Origin: Pseudomonas guariconensis
GTDB taxonomy: Bacteria; Pseudomonadota; Gammaproteobacteria; Pseudomonadales; Pseudomonadaceae
Length of the DNA stretch: 50,504 nt
Assembly: GCF_015680235.1 (NCBI RefSeq)
Contig: NZ_JADLJL010000034.1
Span: 1-50,504 of the forward strand
Direction: 5' to 3'
The notes under the pieces: generated by a model
The model's input: the letters and a program-made list of their open reading frames with translations, nothing else
Told to the model about the DNA's origin: nothing
Databases searched by the model: none
Shown here: positions 32,613 to 40,618 of the stretch, one piece after another
Layout of the letters: every line of letters starts with the position of its first letter
How positions within the stretch are numbered: the stretch's first letter is position 1
Translations under genes and position numbers: made by a program

Positions 32613-34556
32613 TCAGGTACGGAACCTGCGCACCAGGGCATCGAGCTCGTTGGACAGGCCCGCCAGGCTTTCGGAGTCCTTACGCGCGGCTTGGGCCAGT
32701 TCGGCCACCAGCTGTGCGTCGCCGTGGATCTGGCTGATATGCCGGTTGATGTCCTCGGCCACCTGGTGCTGCTCCTCGGCGGCAGTGGCGATCTGGGTGT
32801 TCATGTCGCGGATGATGTCCACCGACTCGCGGATCTGCCCGAAGCTGTCACGGGCCAGGCCAATGCGGCTGACCGATTGTTGCGAGACCTCGAGGCTGGC
32901 ATGCATCTGCTCGGCCACCTGGGCGGTGCGTGAGGCCAGGTTGCCCAGCAGGCCGTCGATCTCCGCCGTGGAGTCGGCGGTGCGCTTGGCCAGGGCACGC
33001 ACCTCGTCGGCCACCACCGCGAACCCACGGCCCTGCTCTCCGGCGCGGGCCGCCTCGATGGCGGCGTTGAGGGCCAGCAGGTTGGTCTGCTCGGCGATCG
33101 AGCGGATGGTGCCCAGGATGGACTGGATGGCGTTGCTGTCGCGTTCGAGCTGCTGGATCGACAGAGCCGACTGTTCGATCTCCTGGCTCAGGCGGTCGAC
33201 ACTCTGTACCGCCGCGTCGATCTGCTGCTGGCCTTCGCGGGCTTGCTGCTGGCCGCTGTCGGCGGAGTCGGCGGCCTGGCTGCAAGAGCGGGCCACTTCG
33301 TTGGCGGTGGCGACCATCTCATGGAAGGCAGTGGAAACCATGTCCACCGCCTCGCGCTGACGCCCGGCGGCTTCGGCCATGTCGCCGGACACGCGGGTCG
33401 AGCTGCTGGAGGTGTGCAGGATCTGCCCGGCGGCCGTGCCGATGTGCTGGATCAGGTTGCGAATGGCTCCGAGGAATTGGTTGAACCAGCTGGCCAGCTG
33501 GGCGGTTTCGTCGCGCCCGCGGACTTCCAGGCTGCGGGTCAGGTCGCCCTCGCCCTGGGCGATGTCCTCCAGGCCGCTGGTAACGCTGTTGATCGGGCGT
33601 ACGATCAGCTTGGCGAAGGCGGTGCCCACGGCCGCGAAGAGCACGGCCAGGACCAGGGCGATGCCGCCGATCAGCCAGCTCAGGCGGGTGGTGGTCTGCA
33701 TCACTTCGTCATGGCGGATCAGGCCGATGAAGGTCCAGCCCAATTGCTCGTCCGGGTAGACGTTGGCCATGTAGTGTTCGCCGCCCAGCTCCACTTCCAC
33801 CAGGCCCTTGCCGGCCTTGGCCAGGGCGGCGTAGCCGTCGCCGAAGCTGGCCAGCGGTTTGAAGTTGTGGCTGGCATCGCGGGGGTCGACCATCACGTTG
33901 CCGTTGTTTTCCACCAGCATCAGGTAGCCGCTTTCGCCGAGCTTGATCTTCTTGACGATTTCGGTGAGGCCGTTGAGGGAAACATCGATGCTGACCACGC
34001 CACCGGGGTTGCCGAGCTGGTTGGCGATGGCGCGAACCGTGCCGACCAGCACCGTGTCGTCCGCTGCCCAGTAGTAGGCGCTGGTGCGTACGGTCTTGCC
34101 TGGGTTGGCCAGGGCCAGCTGGTACCAGGGGCGCTGGCGAGGGTCGTAGTTGGCGAACTTCTGGCCGGCGGGCCAACCGACATAGCCGCCGTCGCTGACG
34201 CCGTAGGAGACGTAGGCGTAGTTGGGGTGGGCCTCGGCCAGCCGAGCGAAGAAGTCGAAGATCTGCTGGTCCTGCTCGCCCAGGGAGCTGCTCGGATTGG
34301 CGTCCATGTACTTGTTGAGCGTGCCGTCTGCAGCGGCCAACAGGGGCTGGGCAGCCAGATAGTCCAGGTTCTGGTCGATGCCCTGGAAGAAGATGTTCAT
34401 CGCGTTGGCGACCTGGCGGATTTCCCGGCTGCTGTTGTCGAGGAAATCCTCGCGGGCTTCGCCGCGCAGGTTGAGGACTACCAATGTGGCTACGAGGACG
34501 ATGGGCAGGCCGGCGATGACGGCGAAGGCCCAGGTCAGTTTCTGCTTGATGTTCAT
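32613..34556 (-). CDS. Methyl-accepting chemotaxis protein with dCache ligand domain
   Basis: This is a 647-residue chemoreceptor. Transmembrane helix 1 is at residues about 8-30 and helix 2 at about 290-315, with a periplasmic dCache domain between. The ligand pocket has YDPRQRPWYQLALANPG, the YxxxRxxWY-type signature, and a later SIDVSL aspartate, as in amino-acid or amine sensing dCache receptors. HAMP and a signalling domain follow; the hairpin tip is IRSIAEQTNLLALNAAIEAA. No C-terminal CheR-binding pentapeptide is seen (it ends RRFRT). The ligand cannot be named from sequence alone. Confidence 0.93.
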   Translation of the reverse strand: MNIKQKLTWAFAVIAGLPIVLVATLVVLNLRGEAREDFLDNSSREIRQVANAMNIFFQGIDQNLDYLAAQPLLAAADGTLNKYMDANPSSSLGEQDQQIFDFFARLAEAHPNYAYVSYGVSDGGYVGWPAGQKFANYDPRQRPWYQLALANPGKTVRTSAYYWAADDTVLVGTVRAIANQLGNPGGVVSIDVSLNGLTEIVKKIKLGESGYLMLVENNGNVMVDPRDASHNFKPLASFGDGYAALAKAGKGLVEVELGGEHYMANVYPDEQLGWTFIGLIRHDEVMQTTTRLSWLIGGIALVLAVLFAAVGTAFAKLIVRPINSVTSGLEDIAQGEGDLTRSLEVRGRDETAQLASWFNQFLGAIRNLIQHIGTAAGQILHTSSSSTRVSGDMAEAAGRQREAVDMVSTAFHEMVATANEVARSCSQAADSADSGQQQAREGQQQIDAAVQSVDRLSQEIEQSALSIQQLERDSNAIQSILGTIRSIAEQTNLLALNAAIEAARAGEQGRGFAVVADEVRALAKRTADSTAEIDGLLGNLASRTAQVAEQMHASLEVSQQSVSRIGLARDSFGQIRESVDIIRDMNTQIATAAEEQHQVAEDINRHISQIHGDAQLVAELAQAARKDSESLAGLSNELDALVRRFRT

Positions 34557-34734
34557 CCACGCTCCCGATCTTGTTCTTGTTCGTTGCTAGAGGCAGGTGA
34601 TCTATAGATCGGCAGCGGTGGTTTTTTTTATAGGCCGAAGCCCCCGTATTTATGGCGTGAAGTCGTGTTTGGAGGTGGGTTGGTCGTGTTTGGTGGTGTC
34701 CGGCAGCGATTTCGCCGACAGCTGTGGGTGCGCT

Positions 34735-34790
34735 GTCCAGGTGGGGGCCGGCTTGCCGGCGAATAGGCCCACCCAGACTGCACAAGACAG
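34735..34790. repeat. REP-like element
   Basis: GGGGGCCGGCTTGCCGGCGA followed by ATAGGCCCACCCAG belongs to the GCCGGCTTGCCGGCGA subclass of REP. It lies in the 254-base gap between the chemoreceptor and cueR, where nothing else was recognised. Confidence 0.6.
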
Positions 34791-34810
34791 GTGCATAGGT
34801 TCGCGCCTGC

Positions 34811-35215
34811 TCAGTGACAACACCCCTTGCCTTCGGCCAGGTCTTTGAGGATCGGGCAGTCCGGCCGATCGTCGCCCTGGCAGTGGGCGACCAGCTCCCC
34901 CAGGGTGTCACGCAGGCTGACCAGCTCCTCGATTCGCCGGTTCAGCTCGTCGATGTGCTGCATGGCCAGCGCCTTCACATCGGCGCTGGCACGTTGGCGG
35001 TCCTGCCAGAGGGTCAGCAACCGGGCTACTTCCTCCAGGGAAAAGCCCAGGTCGCGCGAGCGTTTGATGAACGCCAGGGTATGCAGGTCGTCGGCCTGGT
35101 ACAGGCGGTAGCCGCTGTCGCTGCGCAAGGCCGGCTTGAGCAGGCCGATGGACTCGTAGTAACGGATCATCTTGGTGCTGAGCCCGCTGCGGCGGGCGGC
35201 CTGGCCGATGTTCAT
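34811..35215 (-). CDS. cueR: Copper-responsive MerR-family regulator CueR
   Basis: This 134-residue MerR-family activator has the helix-turn-helix and wing at residues 1-70 (MNIGQAARRSGLSTKMIRYY) and a dimerisation helix at 80-110. The metal loop carries Cys112 and Cys120 (HCQGDDRPDCPIL), and Ser77 replaces the cysteine found in divalent-metal sensors, which is the Cu(I)/Ag(I)/Au(I) signature. It ends in CCH. It overlaps the copA stop by ATGA, so it is transcribed after copA. Its two likely operators are at 37645-37665 and 38141-38161. Confidence 0.96.
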   Translation of the reverse strand: MNIGQAARRSGLSTKMIRYYESIGLLKPALRSDSGYRLYQADDLHTLAFIKRSRDLGFSLEEVARLLTLWQDRQRASADVKALAMQHIDELNRRIEELVSLRDTLGELVAHCQGDDRPDCPILKDLAEGKGCCH

Positions 35216-37611
35216 GGATGCTCCTGCCGGTCGTCGGTGGGTTTCCAGGTCTTCAGCCACAGGGCATTGCTCACCACGCTGACGCTGGACAGGGCCATGG
35301 CAGCGCCGGCCAGCACGGGGTTGAGCAGGCCGAAGGCGGCCAGGGGGATGCCGATCAGGTTGTAGATGAAGGCCCAGAACAGGTTCTGGCGGATCTTGGC
35401 GTAGGTCTTGCGGCTGATTTCCAGCGCAGCGGGTACCAGGCGCGGGTCGCCACGCATCAGGGTGATACCGGCAGCCTGCATGGCCACGTCGGTACCCGAG
35501 CCCATGGCGATGCCGATATCGGCGGCGGCCAGCGCCGGAGCGTCATTGATGCCGTCGCCGACCATGGCCACCACGCCGTCGCGCTTGAGCGCGGCCACGG
35601 TGGCGGCCTTGTCGGCGGGCAGCACTTCGGCGTGTACGTCGTCGATGCCCAGGGCATTGGCCACGACCTGGGCGCTGCCGCGGTTGTCGCCGGTCAGCAG
35701 GTGGCTGCTGATGTGCTGTGCGTGCAACGCGGCGATGGCTTGGTCAGCACCGGGCTTGAGGCTGTCGCCGAACGCGAACAGGCCCAGCACCTGCGGTTGC
35801 GGTGCGCGCTCGATCAGCCACGACAAGGTGCGACCTTCAGCCTCCCAGGTTTGCGCCCAGCGGGCCAGCTCGCCCGCTTGCAGGCCGCTCTCCTCGAGCA
35901 GGCGACGGTTGCCCAGGGCCAGTTCACGACCCTCGACGTGCCCGGCGATGCCACGGCCAGTGAGGGACTGGCTGTTGGTTACCTGCGGCACCTGCAGGCC
36001 CTGCTCTGCGCAGGCGTCGAGCACGGCTTTGGCCAAGGGGTGTTCGCTGCCGCGTTGCAAGGCCCCGGCGAGGCGATGCAGGTCGTCCGTGTTGCCGTCC
36101 ACCGTCTGGCTGTGTACCACCCGCGGGCTGCCGGAGGTGAGGGTACCGGTCTTGTCGAACACCACCCGGTTGACGGCATGGGCACGCTCCAGCGCTTCGG
36201 CGTCCTTGATCAGGATGCCGTGGCGGGCGGCGACACCAGTACCGGCCATGATCGCCGCCGGGGTCGCCAGGCCGAGCGCGCAAGGGCAGGCGATCACCAG
36301 CACGGCGACGGCATTGATCAACGCGGTTTCAAGCGGTGCCCCGGCCAGCCACCAGCCGAGCAAGGTGGCCAAGGCCAGCACCAGTACCGCCGGGACGAAC
36401 ACCTGGCTGACCCGGTCTACCAGTTTCTGAATCGGCGCCTTGGCCGCCTGGGCGTCCTCGACCAGGCGAATGATGCGCGCCAGTACGGTTTCGGTACCCA
36501 GGGCCTGAGTGCGCACCAGCAGGCGACCTTCGCCATTGATGGCCCCGCCGGTGACCGGGTCGCCGGGGTGCTTGGGCACAGGCAGGCTTTCCCCGCTGAT
36601 CAGCGCCTCGTCGGCATGGCTGCTGCCTTCGAGCACCTCGCCATCGACCGGGAAGCGTTCGCCAGGCTTGACCAGGACCAGGTCGCCCAGGCGCAGCTGG
36701 CTGATCGCGACGTCTTCCTCGCGGCCGTCGACCATGCGCAGGGCACGCTCGGGGCGCAGTGCCTCGAGGGCGCGGATGGCGCTGGCGGTCTGGCGCTTGG
36801 CCCGGCTTTCCAGGTACTTGCCCAGCAGTACCAGGGCGATGACCACTGCGGAGGCCTCGAAGTACAGGTGCGGCGCCATGCCAGCCGAAGCCCTGGCCCA
36901 TTCATACAGGCTCAGGCCGTAACCGGCGCTGGTGCCCAGGGCAACCAGCAGGTCCATGTTGCCGGTACCGGCGCGCACGGCTTTCCAGGCGGCGACGTAG
37001 AAGCGTGCACCGAGTAGGAACTGCACCGGCGTGGCCAGCAGGAACTGCACCCAGGCCGGCAGCATCCAGTGCAGGCCGAACGGCTGGACGATCATCGGCA
37101 GCACCAGAGGCAGGGCCAACAGCAGCGCTGCGCCGACCGCCAGGCGCTCGTTGCGCAGGCGGCGCTGGGCGTCGGCCTGGTCATCGCGGGTGGCCTCGGG
37201 CAGGCTGGCGCTGTAGCCGGCTTTTTCCACCGCCGCGATCAGCAGGCTGTCGTCCAGTGCCGTTAGCACGTCGAGGTGGGCGCGTTCGCTGGCCAGGTTG
37301 ACGCTGACCTGCTCGACACCCGGCAGCTTGCCCAGGGCGCGTTCGACGCGGCCCACGCAGCTGGCGCAGGTCATGCCGCCGATCTGCAGCTCGACGGTGC
37401 GGGTGGGGACGCCGTAGCCGGCCCCGCGGACTGCATCGACCAGGGCGGGCAGGCTGTCGGCCGGGGCCTGGACCCGGGCCTGTTCGGTGGCGAGGTTGAC
37501 GCTGACTTGTTCAGCGCCGGTGACCTTGCGCAGGGCGCGCTCGACGCGGCCAGCACAGCTGGCGCAGGTCATGCCGGAGATCGGCAGGTCGAACGTGGTA
37601 GGTGCGGACAT
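35212..37611 (-). CDS. copA: Copper-exporting P1B-type ATPase CopA
   Basis: This 799-residue Cu(I) efflux pump of the inner membrane has two N-terminal HMA domains (GMTCASCAGRVERAL near residue 13 and GMTCASCVGRVERAL near residue 78). The transmembrane metal site is ACPCALGLATPAA (CPC near residue 440). The phosphorylation site is DKTGTLTSG (Asp near 485), with the HP motif SEHPLAK and the hinge VGDGINDAPAL. AAGGAGG lies before the ATG at 37611. A CueR-type promoter with a 19-base spacer stands just upstream. Confidence 0.96.
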   Translation of the reverse strand: MSAPTTFDLPISGMTCASCAGRVERALRKVTGAEQVSVNLATEQARVQAPADSLPALVDAVRGAGYGVPTRTVELQIGGMTCASCVGRVERALGKLPGVEQVSVNLASERAHLDVLTALDDSLLIAAVEKAGYSASLPEATRDDQADAQRRLRNERLAVGAALLLALPLVLPMIVQPFGLHWMLPAWVQFLLATPVQFLLGARFYVAAWKAVRAGTGNMDLLVALGTSAGYGLSLYEWARASAGMAPHLYFEASAVVIALVLLGKYLESRAKRQTASAIRALEALRPERALRMVDGREEDVAISQLRLGDLVLVKPGERFPVDGEVLEGSSHADEALISGESLPVPKHPGDPVTGGAINGEGRLLVRTQALGTETVLARIIRLVEDAQAAKAPIQKLVDRVSQVFVPAVLVLALATLLGWWLAGAPLETALINAVAVLVIACPCALGLATPAAIMAGTGVAARHGILIKDAEALERAHAVNRVVFDKTGTLTSGSPRVVHSQTVDGNTDDLHRLAGALQRGSEHPLAKAVLDACAEQGLQVPQVTNSQSLTGRGIAGHVEGRELALGNRRLLEESGLQAGELARWAQTWEAEGRTLSWLIERAPQPQVLGLFAFGDSLKPGADQAIAALHAQHISSHLLTGDNRGSAQVVANALGIDDVHAEVLPADKAATVAALKRDGVVAMVGDGINDAPALAAADIGIAMGSGTDVAMQAAGITLMRGDPRLVPAALEISRKTYAKIRQNLFWAFIYNLIGIPLAAFGLLNPVLAGAAMALSSVSVVSNALWLKTWKPTDDRQEHP

Positions 37612-37644
37612 GGGCTCTCCTCCTTGGACAGGCCTTCAGCATCA

Positions 37645-37665
37645 ACCTTGCCACGTGGGTAAGGT
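37645..37665 (-). promoter_or_regulatory. CueR operator/promoter of copA
   Basis: ACCTTGCC-N5-GGTAAGGT is an inverted repeat with 7 of 8 arm positions paired. On the minus strand it gives a TTGACC -35 box, a 19-base spacer holding the palindrome and a GATGCT -10-like box, the stretched spacing typical of MerR-family activation. It starts 33 bases before copA and touches the last codon of the upstream small secreted-protein gene. Confidence 0.88.
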
Positions 37666-38051
37666 CAATAGCCGAGACCAGCGCGCTTGAGCTGGAGGCC
37701 ATCATGGCCCATGGCAATGCGGTACTTGCTGATCTGCCCGGCTTGCAGGGTCAGGCGGGTGCTGCGTTGGTTTTCGATGCCCGGGGCGCAGCCGGGCACT
37801 TGGCCGGGCAATAGGCGCAGGCGTACGTCCACCGGCCCTGGCGGCAGGTTGAACGAGGTCGCTTGCTCCTGGAACAGGCGACCGGAGAGCTGGTCGTTGA
37901 GGTAGATACCGATTTCGCAATTGGTGGCGACTTCCAGGCGCTCCCGGGAAATGATCAGCACGCTGTAGTCCGAATTGCCCTCGGCGCTGGCCGGTGGTAC
38001 TGCGGCCAATGCCCCCAGCAGCCCAACCAGGCCCAATGCTGCCCTGAACAT
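37665..38051 (-). CDS. Small secreted protein of the copper locus
   Basis: This 128-residue protein has a signal peptide (MFRAALGLVGLLGALAAVPPASA). The mature part is beta-rich with two cysteines (VATNCEIGIYLNDQ; LPGQVPGCAPGIENQ) that may form a disulfide. The block FQEQATSFNLPPGPVDVRLR resembles PEGA-like or carrier-type beta proteins, but I assign no family. AGGAG lies seven bases before the ATG at 38051. The gene sits between copA and the divergent copZ. No copper-binding Met/His motif is visible, so a role in copper handling is only contextual. Confidence 0.85.
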   Translation of the reverse strand: MFRAALGLVGLLGALAAVPPASAEGNSDYSVLIISRERLEVATNCEIGIYLNDQLSGRLFQEQATSFNLPPGPVDVRLRLLPGQVPGCAPGIENQRSTRLTLQAGQISKYRIAMGHDGLQLKRAGLGY

Positions 38052-38140
38052 GAAGAATCTCCTGCTTGCCAGATCGTCAAAGGCGCAGCTTGGCCGAGCC
38101 GCGCGCGGATTTCCACCCCGGCCGGTTCGGTCAATACTTG

Positions 38141-38161
38141 ACCTTGCCATGATGGCAAGCT
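38141..38161 (+). promoter_or_regulatory. CueR operator/promoter of copZ
   Basis: ACCTTGCC-N5-GGCAAGCT is a second CueR-type palindrome, closely matching the copA site read on its own strand. TTGACC at 38138-38143, a 19-base spacer and GAGACT at 38163-38168 form the promoter. It lies 39 bases before copZ. Confidence 0.88.
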
Positions 38162-38200
38162 TGAGACTGCTACCAATTCCCCTGAATGGAGCAAGACCCA

Positions 38201-38398
38201 ATGCATGTATTCAACGTTCAAGGCATGACCTGCGGCCATTGCGTCAAGGCGGTGACCCGTGCGGTGCAGGAGCAGGACGGCGCTGCCCAGGTGGATGTCG
38301 ACCTGGCCGCCAGGCAGGTGAGGGTGCACAGCCGCCTGGCGGCCGAGCAGATCGTGGCGGCGATTCGTGAAGAGGGCTACCAGGCCGAGGTGGCCTGA
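38201..38398 (+). CDS. copZ: Copper chaperone CopZ
   Basis: This 65-residue single HMA domain has GMTCGHCVKAV, with Cu(I) ligands Cys11 and Cys14, and the C-terminal AIREEGYQAEV typical of Atx1-like chaperones. It carries Cu(I) in the cytoplasm to CopA. The ATG at 38201 follows a GGAG at about ten bases. It is transcribed from its own CueR promoter, away from the copA side. Confidence 0.94.
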   Translation: MHVFNVQGMTCGHCVKAVTRAVQEQDGAAQVDVDLAARQVRVHSRLAAEQIVAAIREEGYQAEVA

Positions 38399-38444
38399 GG
38401 ACGAGGCGTAGCCCTTGCCATGAGTTGCGGCAGCAGGATCGCCC

Positions 38445-38593
38445 AATCGCGGGACAAGCCCGCTCCCACAGGGGGCTGCAAACAGCACCCAAGCATTCGG
38501 GCTGCGCTGTCGTGCAGAGAACGAATGGCCAGTGGGCGCGGGCTTGTCCCGCGATTAGGGCGGGCCCGATATCACCACCGCCTGGCAAGGGCT
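38445..38593. repeat. Composite repeat block with inverted REP pair
   Basis: The block begins with AATCGCGGGACAAGCCCGCT and contains GCGCGGGCTTGTCCCGCGAT in opposite orientation. Between them lies the TTCGGGCTGCGCTGTCG element (38496-38532), also at 19680-19716. The block ends in repeat B (38542-38593), also at 8094-8145. So this one block joins elements found separately elsewhere. Confidence 0.8.
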
Positions 38594-38696
38594 GGGTGAT
38601 CTCCCGCTAGGCCTGTAATTATTACAAAGGTTTTCATACTGACAGCGTTCGGTGCAGGTACACTTACGCATTTGCTTAGCCTGCTATGGATTCTCG

Positions 38697-39878
38697 ATGA
38701 ACCTGCGAATTGTGTTGATCCTGGGTGCCCTCAGTGCGTTCGGGCCCCTGGCGATCGACTTCTACCTGCCTGCCTTCCCCGCCATGGCGCACGCCTTTGC
38801 CACGGACGAACGACACGTCCAGACCACCCTGGCCGCCTATTTCCTCGGCCTGTCCTTGGGCCAACTGGCTTATGGACCGGTGGCCGACCGTTTCGGACGG
38901 CGCAAGCCCTTACTGTTCGGCATAACCCTCTTTACCCTGGCCTCGCTGGCCTGCGCCTATGCACCGAACCTCGATACGCTGATCCTTGCGCGCTTCGTGC
39001 AGGCGTTGGGCGGCTGCGCTGGGATGGTGCTGTCGCGCGCCATTGTCAGCGACAAGTGCGACGCGGTGGCATCGGCCAAGGTGTTCTCGCAACTGATGCT
39101 GGTGATGGGGCTCGCGCCGATCCTGGCGCCGATGCTGGGCGGGGTGCTGGTCAACCTGGCGGGCTGGCAGTCGATCTTCCTGGCCTTGGGCCTGTTCAGC
39201 GCGGCCTGCCTGCTGGCCGTGAGCCTTGGGTTGCCGGAAAGCCTGCCGGCAGACACGCCACGCCAACCGCTGTCCGGTGCTTTGCGCCAGTACCTGCGCT
39301 TGCTGGGCGACCGGGTTTTCCTGGGCCATGCATTGACCGGCGGCATCGCCATTGCGGGCATGTTCGCCTACATCGCCGGCTCGCCCTTCGTGTTCATCAA
39401 GCTGTATGACGTGCCGGCTGAACACTATGGCTGGCTGTTCGGCACCAATGCCGCAGGCTTCATTCTCATGGCTCAGGTCAACGCACGTTTGTTGGCCAAG
39501 CGCGGCCCGGCCTTCCTGCTGGCACGGGCGGTGTGGTTGTACCTGGCGGCAGCACTGGTGCTGCTGACCATGGCGGCGCTACGCCCAGCGCAGCTGTGGC
39601 CGCTACTGGTGCCGCTGTTCGTGTGCATCGCAAGCCTGGGCTGCATCATCCCCAACGCGTCGGCCTGCGCCATGAGCGGTCAGGGCGGCCGCGCCGGCAG
39701 CGCCTCGGCATTGATGGGCTGCCTGCAGTTCAGCGTCGCGGCGGGCGCGGCGGCACTGGTGGGTGTGCTGCACGACGGTAGTGCAGTGCCCATGGCCCTG
39801 GTGATCAGCCTGTGCGGCGCACTGGTGGTCAGTGTGGCAATGTTGACTCGACGCTTGCAGGCCAGGCGTTCGGCGTAA
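38697..39878 (+). CDS. Bcr/CflA-family multidrug efflux MFS transporter
   Basis: This 393-residue, 12-helix major facilitator of the drug:H+ antiporter-1 group has its N-terminal signature ALSAFGPLAIDFYLPAFPAM and the motif-A loop YGPVADRFGRRKPLLFG between helices 2 and 3. ALGGCAGMVLSRAIVSD is the Bcr/CflA motif. Substrates of relatives include bicyclomycin, chloramphenicol or sulfonamides; the one here cannot be told. The start at 38697 (MNLRIVL) begins helix 1. Confidence 0.92.
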   Translation: MNLRIVLILGALSAFGPLAIDFYLPAFPAMAHAFATDERHVQTTLAAYFLGLSLGQLAYGPVADRFGRRKPLLFGITLFTLASLACAYAPNLDTLILARFVQALGGCAGMVLSRAIVSDKCDAVASAKVFSQLMLVMGLAPILAPMLGGVLVNLAGWQSIFLALGLFSAACLLAVSLGLPESLPADTPRQPLSGALRQYLRLLGDRVFLGHALTGGIAIAGMFAYIAGSPFVFIKLYDVPAEHYGWLFGTNAAGFILMAQVNARLLAKRGPAFLLARAVWLYLAAALVLLTMAALRPAQLWPLLVPLFVCIASLGCIIPNASACAMSGQGGRAGSASALMGCLQFSVAAGAAALVGVLHDGSAVPMALVISLCGALVVSVAMLTRRLQARRSA

Positions 39879-40026
39879 GGGTATGGGGAGCCTGCAGGCG
39901 GCTTTCCAGCGTGGCGACGAACAGGCGCGCCTCGGCTTCGCTGCGAAAACTCACCACATGCTGGTCGAGCCGGACCTGCCACGGGCAGTTGGGATTGCGG
40001 TTCGACGTACTGACGACAATCTTCAT
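39829..40026 (-). CDS. Small conserved-looking protein of unknown function
   Basis: This 65-residue protein (MKIVVSTSNRNPNCPWQVRL, then SEAEARLFVATLESRLQA) has no signal or membrane segment. GGAGGAAT lies seven bases before the ATG at 40026, a strong ribosome site. Its last 50 bases overlap the 3' end of the exporter gene on the opposite strand. The size and alternating pattern suggest a small DUF-type cytoplasmic protein. I do not recognise a named family. Confidence 0.65.
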   Translation of the reverse strand: MKIVVSTSNRNPNCPWQVRLDQHVVSFRSEAEARLFVATLESRLQAPHTLTPNAWPASVESTLPH

Positions 40027-40618
40027 CGCGGCATTCCTCCGGTGGGTGGGAGCCGCTGAAGTGTAGCGCCACCCTTTGCCTGCGCCATGTGCTGGCGCAG
40101 CTGTTCTGACTGGCGGTCGTACCTTCTGTCCGCCTGCCTCCGGCCTGTGGATAAGGCCCTGTTGCAGGAGATGGCGAAACCTTCGCTTTGGCTTGCCATA
40201 TTTGAGGAAGGCTGGTGTCGGCATTGTCCTCCGACGCTTCGCTTTCACGAGGGCATTCAGGTGTGGTGCGGTCTCGCGGCGCCGGGGTCCCCGGCGATGT
40301 TGGCGGGGCTGCTTGCCGATAAGCCTTGGGCCTGATGGTGGGGCGAGGGTCAGCCAACCCCGGCCTGTCTTGGCCTGTAAAGCCGCGCCGCGGCGCAGGC
40401 GCAAGGGCTAGAGCGCCTTATACTGGCTGCCGCGGCCAATGCCAGCGAGAGATACTTCCCTGCCAGGGAATGGCAAGTGAGGAGTTTCTTCGAGCGTGAC
40501 TGGAATGCCTCGCCTATCGCGAACACCAGCGCCCGAAATCCAATTACGCCATTTCCGAGGGGCATTCCCGCTGCGCCGGTTGGCCACGGAACCAGACGTG
40601 ATCATCCAGGGAGTTGAA
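40027..40618. other. Long non-coding interval
   Basis: This 592-base stretch separates the small protein gene from the ArsR-like gene. No open frame here has convincing coding character. It contains a perfect DnaA-box 9-mer TGTGGATAA at 40146-40154 and a 15-base palindrome at 40456-40470; otherwise nothing was recognised. Confidence 0.6.
40456..40470. promoter_or_regulatory. Perfect palindrome upstream of the ArsR-like gene
   Basis: TTCCCTG-C-CAGGGAA is a 15-base perfect inverted repeat 148 bases before the start of the ArsR-like regulator. It is a candidate operator, possibly autoregulatory. Not supported by a second copy. Confidence 0.4.

Noticed and set aside
33243..34607. Long plus-strand open frame opposite the chemoreceptor gene
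   Set aside because: The minus strand encodes a complete chemoreceptor; the plus frame has no recognisable motif.
35218..37017. 600-codon plus-strand frame opposite copA
   Set aside because: copA on the minus strand has every P-type ATPase motif; the antisense frame is a shadow.
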